From: Candidatus Propionivibrio dominans
GTDB taxonomy: Bacteria; Pseudomonadota; Gammaproteobacteria; Burkholderiales; Rhodocyclaceae
Direction: 5' to 3'
Length of the DNA: 64,000 nucleotides
Assembly: GCA_016709335.1 (NCBI GenBank)
Contig: JADJNC010000020.1
Location: 18,945-82,944, forward strand
Positions within the stretch are counted from its first letter, which is position 1. Every line of letters begins with the position of its first letter. The translations under genes and the position numbers were made by a program. The notes beneath the pieces are model-generated. The model saw only the letters and a list, made by a program, of their open reading frames with translations. It was not told the origin of the DNA and did no database searches. Positions 33,721 through 44,803 of the stretch are shown one piece after another.

Positions 33721-34283
33721 TTCTTGCCTCCATCTTCAACCGGGGCTCGTTTGAGATTGGCGCTCATACTGAATTCGTTGAGTCGTCGGTTGGCAAGGTT
33801 TGTTGCCTTGATTTCAATCAACTGGGGCTTTTCAAGCCAGGAAGAAGCCTCAATATTGCGCATCAGCGTTGAAACCCGCGCATTGGATTGCGCATATCCA
33901 CTCAGGGCAATCCTGGTACCTTCCTGTTTTATCGAACGTATATAAATACCTTCCGGCATTTGCTTTACCAACTCGTTCAGCAGACGTACAGCCTCTGCCC
34001 GATCACGCTGCAAGGACTCGATGATCTGCTTGCGCGCCAGCAAAGCCTGCGTTTGTTCCTTGAGCCGTTTGATCTCGTCGAGCTGCTTATCCAGAACTGC
34101 GATCTCCTTTTTAAGGAAATCATTTCTGGCCTCTTGAGCAGTAATGTAACCCGAGATAAGCGTATAAACGAGAAACACGATCAACCCGGCAAGTACCGAA
34201 ACCATGACCAGCAGCCCATAAAACTGCTGGCGTCTCGCCTTGCGCTTTGCTTCGCGATGCGGGAGAAGATTGATGCGTATCAT
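33717..34283 (-). CDS. pilN: Pilus assembly protein PilN
   Basis: Partner of PilO; its N-terminal INLLPHR (MIRINLLPHREAKRKARR) binds the PilM groove. The ATG at 34283 is preferred because that motif then begins the protein and it overlaps the pilM stop. 188 aa: one membrane helix (about 22-44), a coiled coil and a periplasmic ferredoxin-like domain. Confidence 0.95.
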   Translation of the reverse strand: MIRINLLPHREAKRKARRQQFYGLLVMVSVLAGLIVFLVYTLISGYITAQEARNDFLKKEIAVLDKQLDEIKRLKEQTQALLARKQIIESLQRDRAEAVRLLNELVKQMPEGIYIRSIKQEGTRIALSGYAQSNARVSTLMRNIEASSWLEKPQLIEIKATNLANRRLNEFSMSANLKRAPVEDGGKK

Positions 34284-35359
34284 TCGTCGAACCTCCGCAG
34301 AGCGAGACCGCACGCGGCCATCAGCGACGAAGAGTCGGCCAGCAGACTCTTGGCGCGAACCCGTTCGGAAAGCACCATGTCAGCGAATGGATTGGCAATA
34401 ATCGTGTTGATCTGGGTTCGCGATGCCACGACTTCGTCTGCTCCAGGAAGGACAGCACATCCACCTGCAAGAACAATATGATTGACCTGATTAAACTGTG
34501 TGGAGGTAAAGAAGAACTGCAAAGCACGAGACACCTCCAAAGCCATGCTCTCCACAAACGGATGCAGGAGTTCGGCCTCATAATTGTCAGGTAGATTATT
34601 GCGCCGCTTCTCAGCTTCAGCCTCCTCGAAATTCATGCCGAAAAGGCGGGCGATATCCTGTGTCAACTGATTTCCGCCAAACGCCTGTTCGCGGACATAA
34701 AGTTGCTGGCCGTTGCGTAAAACAGTCAGGTTCATCACGTTGGCCCCGACATCGACCAAGGCAATGATCTGCCCTTTGCCGCCTTCAGGAAGCTGCTTTT
34801 CGATCAATTCGAAAGCCGAAAACACGGCATAGGACTCGACATCCATGACTATCGGTTTCAAACCAGCGGATTCCACCACGGCGACACGATCCTCGACCTT
34901 CTCCTTGCGGGACGCAGCAATCAGTACCTCCAATTCATCAGGCGATGACGGAGCCTGACCAACGACCTGAAAGTCAAGATTGACTTCCTCAAGCGCAAAC
35001 GGAATGTACTGATTGGCTTCCGACTCAACCTGAAGCTCAAGTGCTTCCTCACGTTGACCGGCGGCCACAATGATTTTTTTAGTGATTACATGAGAAGCCG
35101 GAAGCGCAATGGCAACGTTCCGGGTTGACGTTGCCATTTTTTTCCAGGCCCGGCGAACGGTCTCTGCCGCCGCTTCCAGATTGACAATATTGCCATCAGC
35201 GACAGCGTCCCTCGGCAACACCTCAATCGTATATCGTTCAACGCGATACCCGCTTTTGCCATCACTCGCCAGTTCAACCATCTTGACTGACGACGAGCTG
35301 ATGTCGAGACCGATCAGAGAGCGCGCCTTAGGATTGAAGATCGAAAAATCGAGTTGCAA
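34280..35359 (-). CDS. pilM: Pilus assembly protein PilM
   Basis: Cytoplasmic actin-like ATP-binding protein of the pilus alignment complex. 359 aa. The phosphate loops GLDISSSSVKMVEL (about 18-31) and IALVDVGANVMNLTVL, plus NHIVLAGGCAVLPG, are the FtsA/actin-fold signatures. The start is TTG at 35357-35359 with GAGGGG 8 bases upstream; no ATG is available before the conserved region. First gene of pilMNOPQ and divergent from mrcA. Confidence 0.94.
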   Translation of the reverse strand: MQLDFSIFNPKARSLIGLDISSSSVKMVELASDGKSGYRVERYTIEVLPRDAVADGNIVNLEAAAETVRRAWKKMATSTRNVAIALPASHVITKKIIVAAGQREEALELQVESEANQYIPFALEEVNLDFQVVGQAPSSPDELEVLIAASRKEKVEDRVAVVESAGLKPIVMDVESYAVFSAFELIEKQLPEGGKGQIIALVDVGANVMNLTVLRNGQQLYVREQAFGGNQLTQDIARLFGMNFEEAEAEKRRNNLPDNYEAELLHPFVESMALEVSRALQFFFTSTQFNQVNHIVLAGGCAVLPGADEVVASRTQINTIIANPFADMVLSERVRAKSLLADSSSLMAACGLALRRFDE

Positions 35360-35499
35360 ATCGCCACCCCTCGCCGAAAAAACCCTTGAATAATTTGTAG
35401 TTAGCGTGTTTATAGATAATCTACATTAGATGCTAGCAACAAGTATACGGCATGTAAAGCCATTTCTTTAACCATTTCTTCTTGCGATTCCCACACTCT

Positions 35500-35528
35500 C
35501 TGACAGGCCTTCGGGCAAGGTTTATAAT
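35500..35528 (+). promoter_or_regulatory. Sigma-70 promoter of mrcA
   Basis: -35 CTGACA (35500-35505, 5 of 6 consensus bases), 17-base spacer, perfect -10 TATAAT (35523-35528). Transcription would start at about 35535, leaving a leader of under 30 bases before the TTG start. Confidence 0.75.
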
Positions 35529-35561
35529 GCCATGACATGACTTTCTTCCCGGAACTGCGAC

Positions 35562-37856
35562 TTGTTTAACCTTTCCCGCTGGATTCTTTATCCTGTTCTG
35601 TTCATTGTCGGTCTGGCTTCGATGGCTATCGCCATGGCAGCCGTGGTGCTGATCCTGACCTATCCCAACCTACCTTCTCTGGAAATACTCACCGACTATC
35701 GTCCGAAGATTCCGCTGCGGGTTTACACCAGCGAAGGCCACCTGATCGGTGAATTCGGCGAAGAACGCCGGGCGATCGTGCGCATTCAGGACGTCCCTGA
35801 CGTAATGAAGCAGGCCATTCTGGCCGCAGAAGACGAACGCTTTTATCAGCACAGCGGGGTGGATGCACAAGGCGTCGTTCGTGCCATGCTGAGCAATTTG
35901 CTGGGCGGAGGGAAACGGCAGGGAGCCTCGACCATTACTCAGCAAGTTGCCAAAAATTTCTTCCTGTCCTCGGAAAAAACCTACACGCGCAAACTTTACG
36001 AAGCACTGCTTTCTTTCAAGATAGAAAACAATCTCAGCAAGGATCAGATATTCGAGCTGTATATCAACCAGATTTTTCTTGGGCAACGCGCCTACGGCTT
36101 CGGTGCGGCAGCGCAGATTTATTTTGGCAAGCCGCTCAAGGAACTGAACATCGCCGAAGCGGCCATGCTGGCCGGATTGCCGAAAGCGCCTTCCGCTTTC
36201 AACCCGGTGGTCAACCCCAAGCGTGCCAGTTTGCGCCAGCAGTATGTTTTGCGCCGCATGCATGAACTTGGATTCATTGATGCCAGGCAGCATGAAGCCG
36301 CCTTGAAACAGGCGCTGGTCGTCAAGCGTGAGACAAATGAATATGCCGTGCATGCAGAGTTCGTCGCCGAAATGGCGCGTCAAATGGCGGCCGAACGTTT
36401 TCCGGAAGACGTCTACACCCGCGGCCTGCGTATTTATACGACGATTCTCAAGAATGATCAGGAAGCCGCCTACAGCAGTTTGCGACGCGGCGTGCTCGAC
36501 TATGACCGTCGCCATGGTTACCGTGGCGCAGAAGCCTACGTCGAGATGACCGATATCAAGTCCGAGCAGGACGAAGCCCTCGACGAGCTGCTGCAGGACT
36601 TTCACGACTCGGAGGATCTGCATCCGGCGCTGGTACTGCAAGCCGACGCCAAACAGATTCGCGCCTACCGGCGTGGTGGCGAGATCGTCACCATCAGTGG
36701 CGACGGCCTCAAATTCGCAGCCCGCATGATCGACGACAAGGCGCCGCCAAACAAGCGACTGCGTCGCGGTGCCGTCATTCGTGTGCAGACCGACGAAAAG
36801 AATAACTGGCGAATCACGCAGATGCCTGAGGTTGAAGCCGCATTCCTGTCTGCAGACCCGCAGAATGGCGCAATACGTTCGCTGGTCGGGGGTTTTGACT
36901 TCAACCGCAATAAATTCAATCACGCCACGCAGGCCTGGCGGCAGCCGGGTTCGAGCTTCAAGCCCTTCATTTATTCGGGCGCACTGGAAAAAGGCTTCAC
37001 ACCGGCTTCGATCATCCGTGACGAACCGATCAGCTTTCCCGCCTCGGTCACCGGCAGCCAGGCCTGGGAACCGAAAAACTACGACGGCAAGTACGAAGGT
37101 CCGATGCGCATGCGTACGGCGTTGGCCAAATCGAAGAACATGGTCTCGATCCGTCTGTTGCAAGCCAGCGGCGTCAATTTCATTCAGGACTACATAACCC
37201 GTTTCGGCTTCGATGCCGAAAAGCACCCGCCCTACCTGACGATGGCACTGGGTGCCGGTTCGGTCACCCCCTGGCAGATGGTCACCGCCTACGCCGTTTT
37301 CGCCAACAGCGGCTACCTTATCCAGCCTTACGTCGTACGCGACATTCAGGATGAAAAGGGGCAAGTGCTGGCCGCTGCGCAGCCGGTAACGGCCGGCGAC
37401 GACACTTTACGGGCCATCGACCCGCGCAACGCCTATGTCATGGATAGCATGCTACGCGACGTCACCATCTACGGCACCGCCGCGCGTGCCTCCGCCACGC
37501 TCAAGCGTCGCGACCTCGCCGGAAAAACTGGTACCACCAATGAACACGTCGATGCCTGGTTCTGCGGCTATCAGCGAACCGTCGTCGGCTGTTCATGGAT
37601 TGGCTTCGATCAGCCAAGGAATATGGGCAACGGAGAAACCGGTGGCACAGCCGCGTTGCCCACCTGGATTGGATATATGGCCAGGGCACTCAAGGACGTG
37701 CCGGAATCCTTCATGCCGCAACCCGAGGGACTGGTCGCACTTGAAATAGCAGCCTCCGGCAAGGGGCCGGCAAAAGAAATATTCTATAAGGAAAACGTTC
37801 CGACAGAAGTGGAACCGGAAGCGCCTCAGGACCAGAACGCCAAGCCGTTTGATTAG
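35562..37856 (+). CDS. mrcA: Penicillin-binding protein 1A (transglycosylase/transpeptidase)
   Basis: Bifunctional peptidoglycan synthase at the inner membrane, 764 aa. Membrane anchor at about 8-33. The GT51 transglycosylase domain carries the catalytic Glu in AEDERFYQHSGVD (89-101). The OB-like insert is followed by the transpeptidase with SSFK at 464-467, SKN at 524-526 and KTGTT at 655-659, all intact. The start is TTG at 35562; no ATG precedes the membrane helix. It has its own promoter and is divergent from pilM, the arrangement common in Gram-negative bacteria. Confidence 0.96.
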   Translation: MFNLSRWILYPVLFIVGLASMAIAMAAVVLILTYPNLPSLEILTDYRPKIPLRVYTSEGHLIGEFGEERRAIVRIQDVPDVMKQAILAAEDERFYQHSGVDAQGVVRAMLSNLLGGGKRQGASTITQQVAKNFFLSSEKTYTRKLYEALLSFKIENNLSKDQIFELYINQIFLGQRAYGFGAAAQIYFGKPLKELNIAEAAMLAGLPKAPSAFNPVVNPKRASLRQQYVLRRMHELGFIDARQHEAALKQALVVKRETNEYAVHAEFVAEMARQMAAERFPEDVYTRGLRIYTTILKNDQEAAYSSLRRGVLDYDRRHGYRGAEAYVEMTDIKSEQDEALDELLQDFHDSEDLHPALVLQADAKQIRAYRRGGEIVTISGDGLKFAARMIDDKAPPNKRLRRGAVIRVQTDEKNNWRITQMPEVEAAFLSADPQNGAIRSLVGGFDFNRNKFNHATQAWRQPGSSFKPFIYSGALEKGFTPASIIRDEPISFPASVTGSQAWEPKNYDGKYEGPMRMRTALAKSKNMVSIRLLQASGVNFIQDYITRFGFDAEKHPPYLTMALGAGSVTPWQMVTAYAVFANSGYLIQPYVVRDIQDEKGQVLAAAQPVTAGDDTLRAIDPRNAYVMDSMLRDVTIYGTAARASATLKRRDLAGKTGTTNEHVDAWFCGYQRTVVGCSWIGFDQPRNMGNGETGGTAALPTWIGYMARALKDVPESFMPQPEGLVALEIAASGKGPAKEIFYKENVPTEVEPEAPQDQNAKPFD

Positions 37857-38015
37857 TCTCACCTTTGACGGCCAGGACACTCCGCACCAGGCCAGCGCCA
37901 GGTCTCCATGCAGTGGGCCAGAGAACAGCACCAGCTTTCACCAGGAATGGAAGTTGACTTGGTGCGCCTTGGTGAACCTGGTGACTTGGTGGTAAAGCAT
38001 TTGATGATGAGGCGG

Positions 38016-38333
38016 CTAGCCCAGATCGACCGGCTCACCGACCTGCGCCGAAACCAGCGCCGACAATGCCGCCATCAACTCGCCGCTGTCGCGCGTATCC
38101 CGCCAGACCGCTCCGTCCCAGCGGTAATGAAACCCGCCCGAGCGAGCGGCCACCCACACCTCTTGCGCCGCACCATGACGGTTAACGATAATCTTGCTGC
38201 CGTCGGCAAACTCGATCTCGAGAACACCGGCGCTGACCATGGCAAAATCCAGATCGGCACCACTGGCTTCCAGCCCGGCCTCAATCCGGGTCAGCGCTGC
38301 GTCGGCAAGCGCATTGAAATCGCTGTCGTTCAT
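38016..38333 (-). CDS. cyaY: Iron-sulfur assembly protein CyaY (frataxin)
   Basis: 105 aa frataxin, an iron-binding regulator of Fe-S cluster assembly. Acidic N-terminal helix (MNDSDFNALADAALTRIEAGLE) and the sheet strands ADLDFAMVSAGVLEIEF, IIVNRH, EVWVAARSGGFHYRW are diagnostic. Divergent from lptM-lysA, as in many proteobacteria. Confidence 0.95.
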   Translation of the reverse strand: MNDSDFNALADAALTRIEAGLEASGADLDFAMVSAGVLEIEFADGSKIIVNRHGAAQEVWVAARSGGFHYRWDGAVWRDTRDSGELMAALSALVSAQVGEPVDLG

Positions 38334-38369
38334 CCTGTGCTACCATTTTCCATTTGCGGTCACTCCACC

Positions 38370-38545
38370 ATGCGCCGACATTTCATGCTTTCCATACTTG
38401 TGTCATCGATTGCTCTTGCCGCCTGCGGCACGCGCGGGCCACTGACACTGCCACCACCATCAAAAACACCACCAGCACCAGCCAGCACGAGCGTACCGGA
38501 AGAACCCGTTCCCGCTGATCTTAACACGGCAACTGAAGCGGCCCG

Positions 38546-38549
<4 letters not shown>
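38370..38549 (+). CDS. lptM: Small LPS-translocon lipoprotein (LptM/YifL-like)
   Basis: 59 aa lipoprotein: signal peptide ending in the lipobox LAAC (Cys19), then CGTRGPLTLPP, the conserved LptM core, and a Pro-rich tail. In E. coli LptM helps LptD mature in the outer membrane. The stop overlaps the lysA ATG (ATGA). The cyaY-lptM-(lysA or dapF) neighbourhood supports the call. Confidence 0.88.
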
Positions 38550-39786
<1,237 letters not shown>

Positions 39787-39790
<4 letters not shown>

Positions 39791-40938
39791 GCGCAGCCCG
39801 CATCGGCTTCATGCTCTTCGGCATCGCAGCCCTTGCGGCGTGTTCGGATGATGGTGCAAAAAAGAAATCGGAGCCGCCACCGGTTCCCGTTACCACCGCC
39901 AGGGCAGCTAAACACGACGTACCTGTCACCCTGCAAGTGGTCGGACGTGCCGAAGCCTACGAAAGCGTGGTACTGAAGTCGCGGGTCGATGGCCAGGTCG
40001 CCGCCGTGCTGTTCACCGAAGGACAGCACGTCAACCAGGGCGAGGTGCTGATTCGTCTTGATCCGAAGGATTTCGCTGCCCGCTTGCAGCAGGCAGAAGC
40101 CAACGCCGCCCGCGACCGGGCACTGGTCGCCAAGACGCGCTCCGACACCGCCCGTTACGCAGCGCTCAAGGATCGAAACTTCGTTTCCGAAGAAAAGGTC
40201 AATGACATCCGCACCAACGAAGCCGCAGCCAGCGCCAACCTGCTGGCCAGCAAGGCGGCTGTCGAACTGGCGCGCTTGCAGCTTTCTTACACCACCATTC
40301 GCGCCCCGTTCGCTGGCGTCGTCGGCGCCCGACTGGTCTACCCCGGTTCATCAGTCAAGATCAACGACACGACGCTGGCCGTGGTCAACCGGGTTCGTCC
40401 CCTGCTTGTCAGTTTCTCGGTACCCGAGAAACATCTGCCCAGACTGCGCGCAGCAATGGCCTCCGCAGCAGGCAAGACTGGCGGCATGAAAGTCGACGTC
40501 AGCCTGCCGGGTGACAGGACGCAGCGCCTTGAAGGCGAGGTGCGCTTCCTCGACAACGCGGTCGATACGTCAACCGGCACCATCCAGATGAAAGCCGTGC
40601 TGCCCAACGCGGACGAAAAGCTTACACCAGGGCAGTTCCTCAACGTCTCGCTGCTGCTCGATACACTGGTCGGGACTGTCACCGTACCCAATGAAGCCGT
40701 TCAGCAGGGGGCCGAAGGCAATTTTGTTTTTGTCGTCAAGGATGACAGTAGCGTCGAAATGCGCAAGGTCGTAACTGCGGCCTCGGCGGGTGGACTGACG
40801 GCGATCAGCACTGGCGTGCTGGCGGACGAAACCGTCGTCACCGACGGCCAGTTGCGCCTGGCGCCGGGAGTCAGGATCAAGGCCAGGGAAACCGGCCCGG
40901 CCAATGCCGACATCACGGCAACGCCAGCGAACAAATAG
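39787..40938 (+). CDS. RND efflux periplasmic adaptor (membrane fusion lipoprotein)
   Basis: 383 aa adaptor of the AcrA/MdtA family. The lipobox LAAC (Cys19) suggests lipid anchoring to the inner membrane. Beta-barrel and lipoyl halves surround a coiled-coil hairpin (about 95-165); the lipoyl motif [20 protein letters not shown] is at about 62-82 and [18 protein letters not shown] at about 178-195. The start is GTG overlapping the lysA stop, so expression may depend on lptM-lysA. Paired with the pump gene 9 bases downstream. Substrate unknown. Confidence 0.92.
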
Positions 40939-40947
40939 GGCGGCACC

Positions 40948-43900
40948 ATGAACCTGCCCGAACTGTGCATCCGCCGCCCGGTTATGACCACGCTCCTGAT
41001 GGCGGCGTTTGTCATTTTCGGTGTCATCGCCTATCGTGAGCTGCCGGTTTCCGAACTGCCGAGCGTCGACTTCCCGACCATCTCGGTCACCGCCGCATTA
41101 CCCGGTGCATCGCCGGAAACGATGGCCGCCGCCGTCGCCACGCCGCTCGAAGGGCAGTTCTCGACGATCGCCGGTCTCGACTCGATGAACTCGACGAGCG
41201 CGCAGGGAACCACCTCGATCACGCTGCAATTCTCGCTCGATCGCAACATCGACGCCGCCGCGCAGGACGTTCAGTCAGCGATCGCCGCCGCGCTGCGCAA
41301 ACTGCCGCCGAACATGCCGGCGCCGCCTTCCTACCGCAAGGTCAACCCGGCCGACTCGCCGATCTTTTACATTGCACTGTCATCACCGACACTGCCGCTG
41401 CCGGTAGTCAACGAATATGCCGAAACACAGCTCGCCCAGCGCATTTCGACGATCAGCGGCGTTGCCCAGGTGCAGGTTTTCGGCTCGCAGAAATACGCCG
41501 TGCGCATCCGCAGCAACCCGGATCAACTCGCCGCCCGCGGCATGGGCATCGACGAACTTCAGCAAGCCATCACACAGGCCAACGTCAACCAGCCGGTCGG
41601 CCTGATCGACGGCGAGCGCCAGACCTTTGCCATCAAGGACAACGGACAGCTCTCGAATGCTGCCGCCTACCGTCCGTTGATCGTCGCCTGGCGCAACGGG
41701 GCGCCTGTTCGCCTTGAAGAAGTGGCGACGCCGATTGACAGTGTCGAGAACGCGCGCATTGCAAGCTGGAATGTCGACAAGCGCGCCATCGTGCTGGCCA
41801 TCCAGCGCCAGCCCGGCGCCAACACCATCGAAACGGTCAATTCGATCAAGCGCATCCTGCCCAGCTTCCAGGCCAAGCTGCCGGCAGCGATCGAGATGAC
41901 CACGCTGTACGACCGCAGCATCTCGATCCGTGACGCGATCCACGACGTGCAGTTCACCCTGGTGCTTGCCGGATTTCTGGTCATCCTGGTCATTCTGCTT
42001 TTCCTGCGCAACCTGTCGGCCACCGTCATCCCGGCACTGGCGCTGCCTATTTCCATAACCGGCACCTTCGCCGTCATGTACGTGCTCGGCTACAGCCTCG
42101 ACAACCTCTCGCTGCTCGCGTTGACGCTCTCTGTCGGCTTCGTCGTCGATGACGCCATCGTCATGCTCGAAAACATTGTTCGCCACATCGAACTCGGTGA
42201 AACGCCGCTTGAGGCCTCAATCAAGGGATCGCGCGAGATCGGATTCACCATCATCTCGATGACGATTTCGCTGATCGCCGTATTCATCCCGGTACTCTTC
42301 ATGAGCGGCATCGTCGGTCGTTTGCTGCACGAATTTGCCGTCACCATCTGTGCCGCCATTCTCGTTTCCGGAGTCGTTTCTCTGACGCTGACGCCGATGT
42401 TGTGCAGCCGCTACCTGCGGCATGCCGATGCGGAAGAGCATGGCCGCGTCTTCCGTGCCTTCGAGAGTTTTTTCGATGCCCTGCTGGCCGGCTACCGGAA
42501 ATCACTGAGCTGGGCCATGGCGCGTCCGCGACTGGTGATCGCCGGTTTCGTGGCGACCATCGTCCTCAGTGGCGTGTTGTTCACGATGGTACCCAAGGAC
42601 TTCATCCCGAGTGGTGACAGCGGGCAGATCATCGCCTTTACCGAAGGCGCACAGGACGCCTCGTTCGCCTCGATGGTCGAGCACCAGCGCGCCGTGGCCG
42701 CCATCGTTGCACAGGATCCGAACATCCGCTCCTTCATGTCCTCGGTCGGTGGTGGCGGCATCCGCCCGACCTCCAACACCGGTACGATTTTCATGATTCT
42801 CAAGCCACGCAGCGAGCGCCAGCTTTCACCGGATGAGATCATCCAGCAGCTTCGCCCCAAGCTGGGTGCCGTACCGGGCATCAAGGTTTATATGCAAAAC
42901 CCGCCGGTCATCCGCATCGGCGGCCTGATTACTGCCGCGCAATACCAATACACGCTGCAAAGCACCGACCTGCACGAACTCTACCAATGGACGGAAACCC
43001 TGCTCGGAAAAATCCGTCAGTTGCCCGGGTTCATCGACGTTACCAGCAACCTCAACAATCTCAGCCCGGTTGTCGCACTCGACGTCGACCGCGACAAGAT
43101 CGCCACCCTGGGGCTCAGCTTCGCCCAGGTTGAGGATGCCCTGCAAAGCGCCTTCAGCGCGCGGCAGATTTCGACCATTTATGGCGCCACCAACCAGTAT
43201 CAGGTCATCCTCGAAGTCGCCCCCGAATTCCAGCTCGATCCCTTGATGCTCTCCCGCCTCTACGTGCGTGCGACAAGCGGCAAACTGATCCCGCTCGACA
43301 CCGTATCCCGTGTCACTCGCAAGACGCAGGCGCTGACCGTCAACCATCAGGGACAGCTTCCCTCGGTTACCCTCTCCTTCAACCTCCTGCCCGGCGTTTC
43401 ACTCGGCGATGCCGTCAACCGGATCAAGGCGCTTGAGCAGGAAATGCGCATGCCGGCTTCACTCAACACCAGCCTGCAAGGCACGGCGCAAGCCTTCCAG
43501 GCCTCGCTGCAGGGGCTTGGTCTGCTGCTGCTGATCGCCATTCTGGTGGTCTACATCGTGCTCGGCATCCTGTACGAAAGCTTCATCCACCCGCTGACCA
43601 TCCTCTCCGGCCTGCCCTCGGCGGCACTCGGTGCGCTGATCACGCTGCTTGTCTTCCGCGTCGATCTGAGCCTTTACGCTTTTGTCGGTGTCATCATGCT
43701 GATCGGCATCGTCAAGAAAAATGCCATCATGATGATCGACTTCGCGCTCGACCGGCAGCGCAGCGAGCAGTTGCCGGCGCACGAAGCGATCTACCAGGCC
43801 TGTCTGATCCGTTTCCGGCCGATCATGATGACGACCATGGCCGCACTCGTCGGCACGTTGCCCATCGCCATCGGCTTCGGCGCCGGTGCCGAGGTGCGGC

Positions 43901-44040
43901 GCCCGCTGGGACTGGCTGTCGTCGGCGGCCTGCTGCTTTCGCAGTTCCTCACCCTCTACCTGACGCCGGTGGTCTACGTTTACCTCGACCGCCTGACGCC
44001 CAAGGCCAAGGCCGAAAACCCGTTGCCCGAAGCAGTCTGA
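40948..44040 (+). CDS. RND family efflux pump (HAE1/MdtB-MdtC-like)
   Basis: Proton-driven inner-membrane pump, 1,030 aa, typical for the hydrophobe/amphiphile exporter group. TM1 is at about 10-30; the proton-relay Asp pair is in SVGFVVDDAIVMLENI (about 393-408); the internal repeat ends with GVIMLIGIVKKNAIMMIDFA and PIAIGFGAGAEVRRPLG. It forms an operon with the adaptor upstream; no outer-membrane TolC-type gene is adjacent. The sequence is closer to MdtBC/multidrug types than to heavy-metal pumps; the substrate is not known. Confidence 0.94.
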   Translation: MNLPELCIRRPVMTTLLMAAFVIFGVIAYRELPVSELPSVDFPTISVTAALPGASPETMAAAVATPLEGQFSTIAGLDSMNSTSAQGTTSITLQFSLDRNIDAAAQDVQSAIAAALRKLPPNMPAPPSYRKVNPADSPIFYIALSSPTLPLPVVNEYAETQLAQRISTISGVAQVQVFGSQKYAVRIRSNPDQLAARGMGIDELQQAITQANVNQPVGLIDGERQTFAIKDNGQLSNAAAYRPLIVAWRNGAPVRLEEVATPIDSVENARIASWNVDKRAIVLAIQRQPGANTIETVNSIKRILPSFQAKLPAAIEMTTLYDRSISIRDAIHDVQFTLVLAGFLVILVILLFLRNLSATVIPALALPISITGTFAVMYVLGYSLDNLSLLALTLSVGFVVDDAIVMLENIVRHIELGETPLEASIKGSREIGFTIISMTISLIAVFIPVLFMSGIVGRLLHEFAVTICAAILVSGVVSLTLTPMLCSRYLRHADAEEHGRVFRAFESFFDALLAGYRKSLSWAMARPRLVIAGFVATIVLSGVLFTMVPKDFIPSGDSGQIIAFTEGAQDASFASMVEHQRAVAAIVAQDPNIRSFMSSVGGGGIRPTSNTGTIFMILKPRSERQLSPDEIIQQLRPKLGAVPGIKVYMQNPPVIRIGGLITAAQYQYTLQSTDLHELYQWTETLLGKIRQLPGFIDVTSNLNNLSPVVALDVDRDKIATLGLSFAQVEDALQSAFSARQISTIYGATNQYQVILEVAPEFQLDPLMLSRLYVRATSGKLIPLDTVSRVTRKTQALTVNHQGQLPSVTLSFNLLPGVSLGDAVNRIKALEQEMRMPASLNTSLQGTAQAFQASLQGLGLLLLIAILVVYIVLGILYESFIHPLTILSGLPSAALGALITLLVFRVDLSLYAFVGVIMLIGIVKKNAIMMIDFALDRQRSEQLPAHEAIYQACLIRFRPIMMTTMAALVGTLPIAIGFGAGAEVRRPLGLAVVGGLLLSQFLTLYLTPVVYVYLDRLTPKAKAENPLPEAV

Positions 44041-44058
44041 CGACCGATCGCCAAGACC

Positions 44059-44463
44059 ATGGCCGCTCCAGAAAGACCAGCGCTCGCCAGCCTGCGCATC
44101 GACAAATGGCTGTGGGCGGCACGCTTCTATAAAACACGCTCGCTGGCGACAGCCGCCATTCACGCCGGCCATATCAAGCTCAACGGGCACAGCGTCAAAC
44201 CGGCAAGCGTCCTGCGCCCAGGTGACACGCTCGACCTGGCGATCAGGGATACACTATGGACCATCCAGGTCAGCGGCCTCAACGATCAACGCCGTCCGGC
44301 AAGCGAAGCGCAGCAACTCTATGCAGAAACACCGGAGAGCAGCGCACGCCGCACTGCCATGAAGGAGATCCAGCGATTCTCCCCCACCCCCGGCAGCGAC
44401 CTGCGCGGTCGCCCGACCAAGAAGGCGCGACGACTGATCCGGGGATTCAACGAGCAGTTCTGA
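44059..44463 (+). CDS. hslR: S4-domain RNA-binding protein, Hsp15-like
   Basis: 134 aa. S4 RNA-binding domain at about 12-75 (LRIDKWLWAARFYKTRSLA and GHIKLNGHSVKPASVLRPGD), then a basic C-terminal tail (RGRPTKKARRLIRGF) as in Hsp15, which rescues stalled 50S subunits carrying nascent chains. It follows the RND pump by 18 bases and may be co-transcribed. Family confident, symbol by resemblance. Confidence 0.87.
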   Translation: MAAPERPALASLRIDKWLWAARFYKTRSLATAAIHAGHIKLNGHSVKPASVLRPGDTLDLAIRDTLWTIQVSGLNDQRRPASEAQQLYAETPESSARRTAMKEIQRFSPTPGSDLRGRPTKKARRLIRGFNEQF

Positions 44464-44803
44464 AGTCACTTCAACACGGCAAATATTGATTTCTCGTTTA
44501 ACACAATCGACCTGCAAGCGGGGAAACTGGGCAGGCAACCCGGATAGACATGGCATCATTAAATTGAAATGGATTCCTGATTTCGAGCACGAAATAATCG
44601 ATAGGAGTCGTTTCGAAAAGACAAAACGGTGAACAAGCTAACCCATTATTAATCGATATTCAAAATGGCCTGTAAAATGCGGTCAGAAAATGGGTTCAAA
44701 TTCCGCCAGGGCTGAGCGCCTACACCCCTCCGGCGCACGCAATTTGAAATCCCTCTACAATGGCCGCTCCAACAAGAATCCACGCATCCGAGAAAACCAG
44801 ACC
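44464..44803. other. Gene-free interval upstream of the MFS gene
   Basis: About 340 bases, rather AT-rich. The MFS open frame extends back to 44690 but without ribosome site or membrane-protein character. A stretch at 44691-44710 resembles a tRNA T-arm, but no cloverleaf can be drawn. Nothing else recognised. Confidence 0.5.

Noticed and set aside
35670..37364. Minus-strand open frame of 564 codons
   Set aside because: Antisense to mrcA, whose catalytic motifs are all intact; no family resemblance.
44690..44803. N-terminal extension of the MFS transporter and a tRNA T-arm-like sequence
   Set aside because: The extension is polar and lacks a ribosome site; around the T-arm-like bases no acceptor or anticodon stem can be formed.
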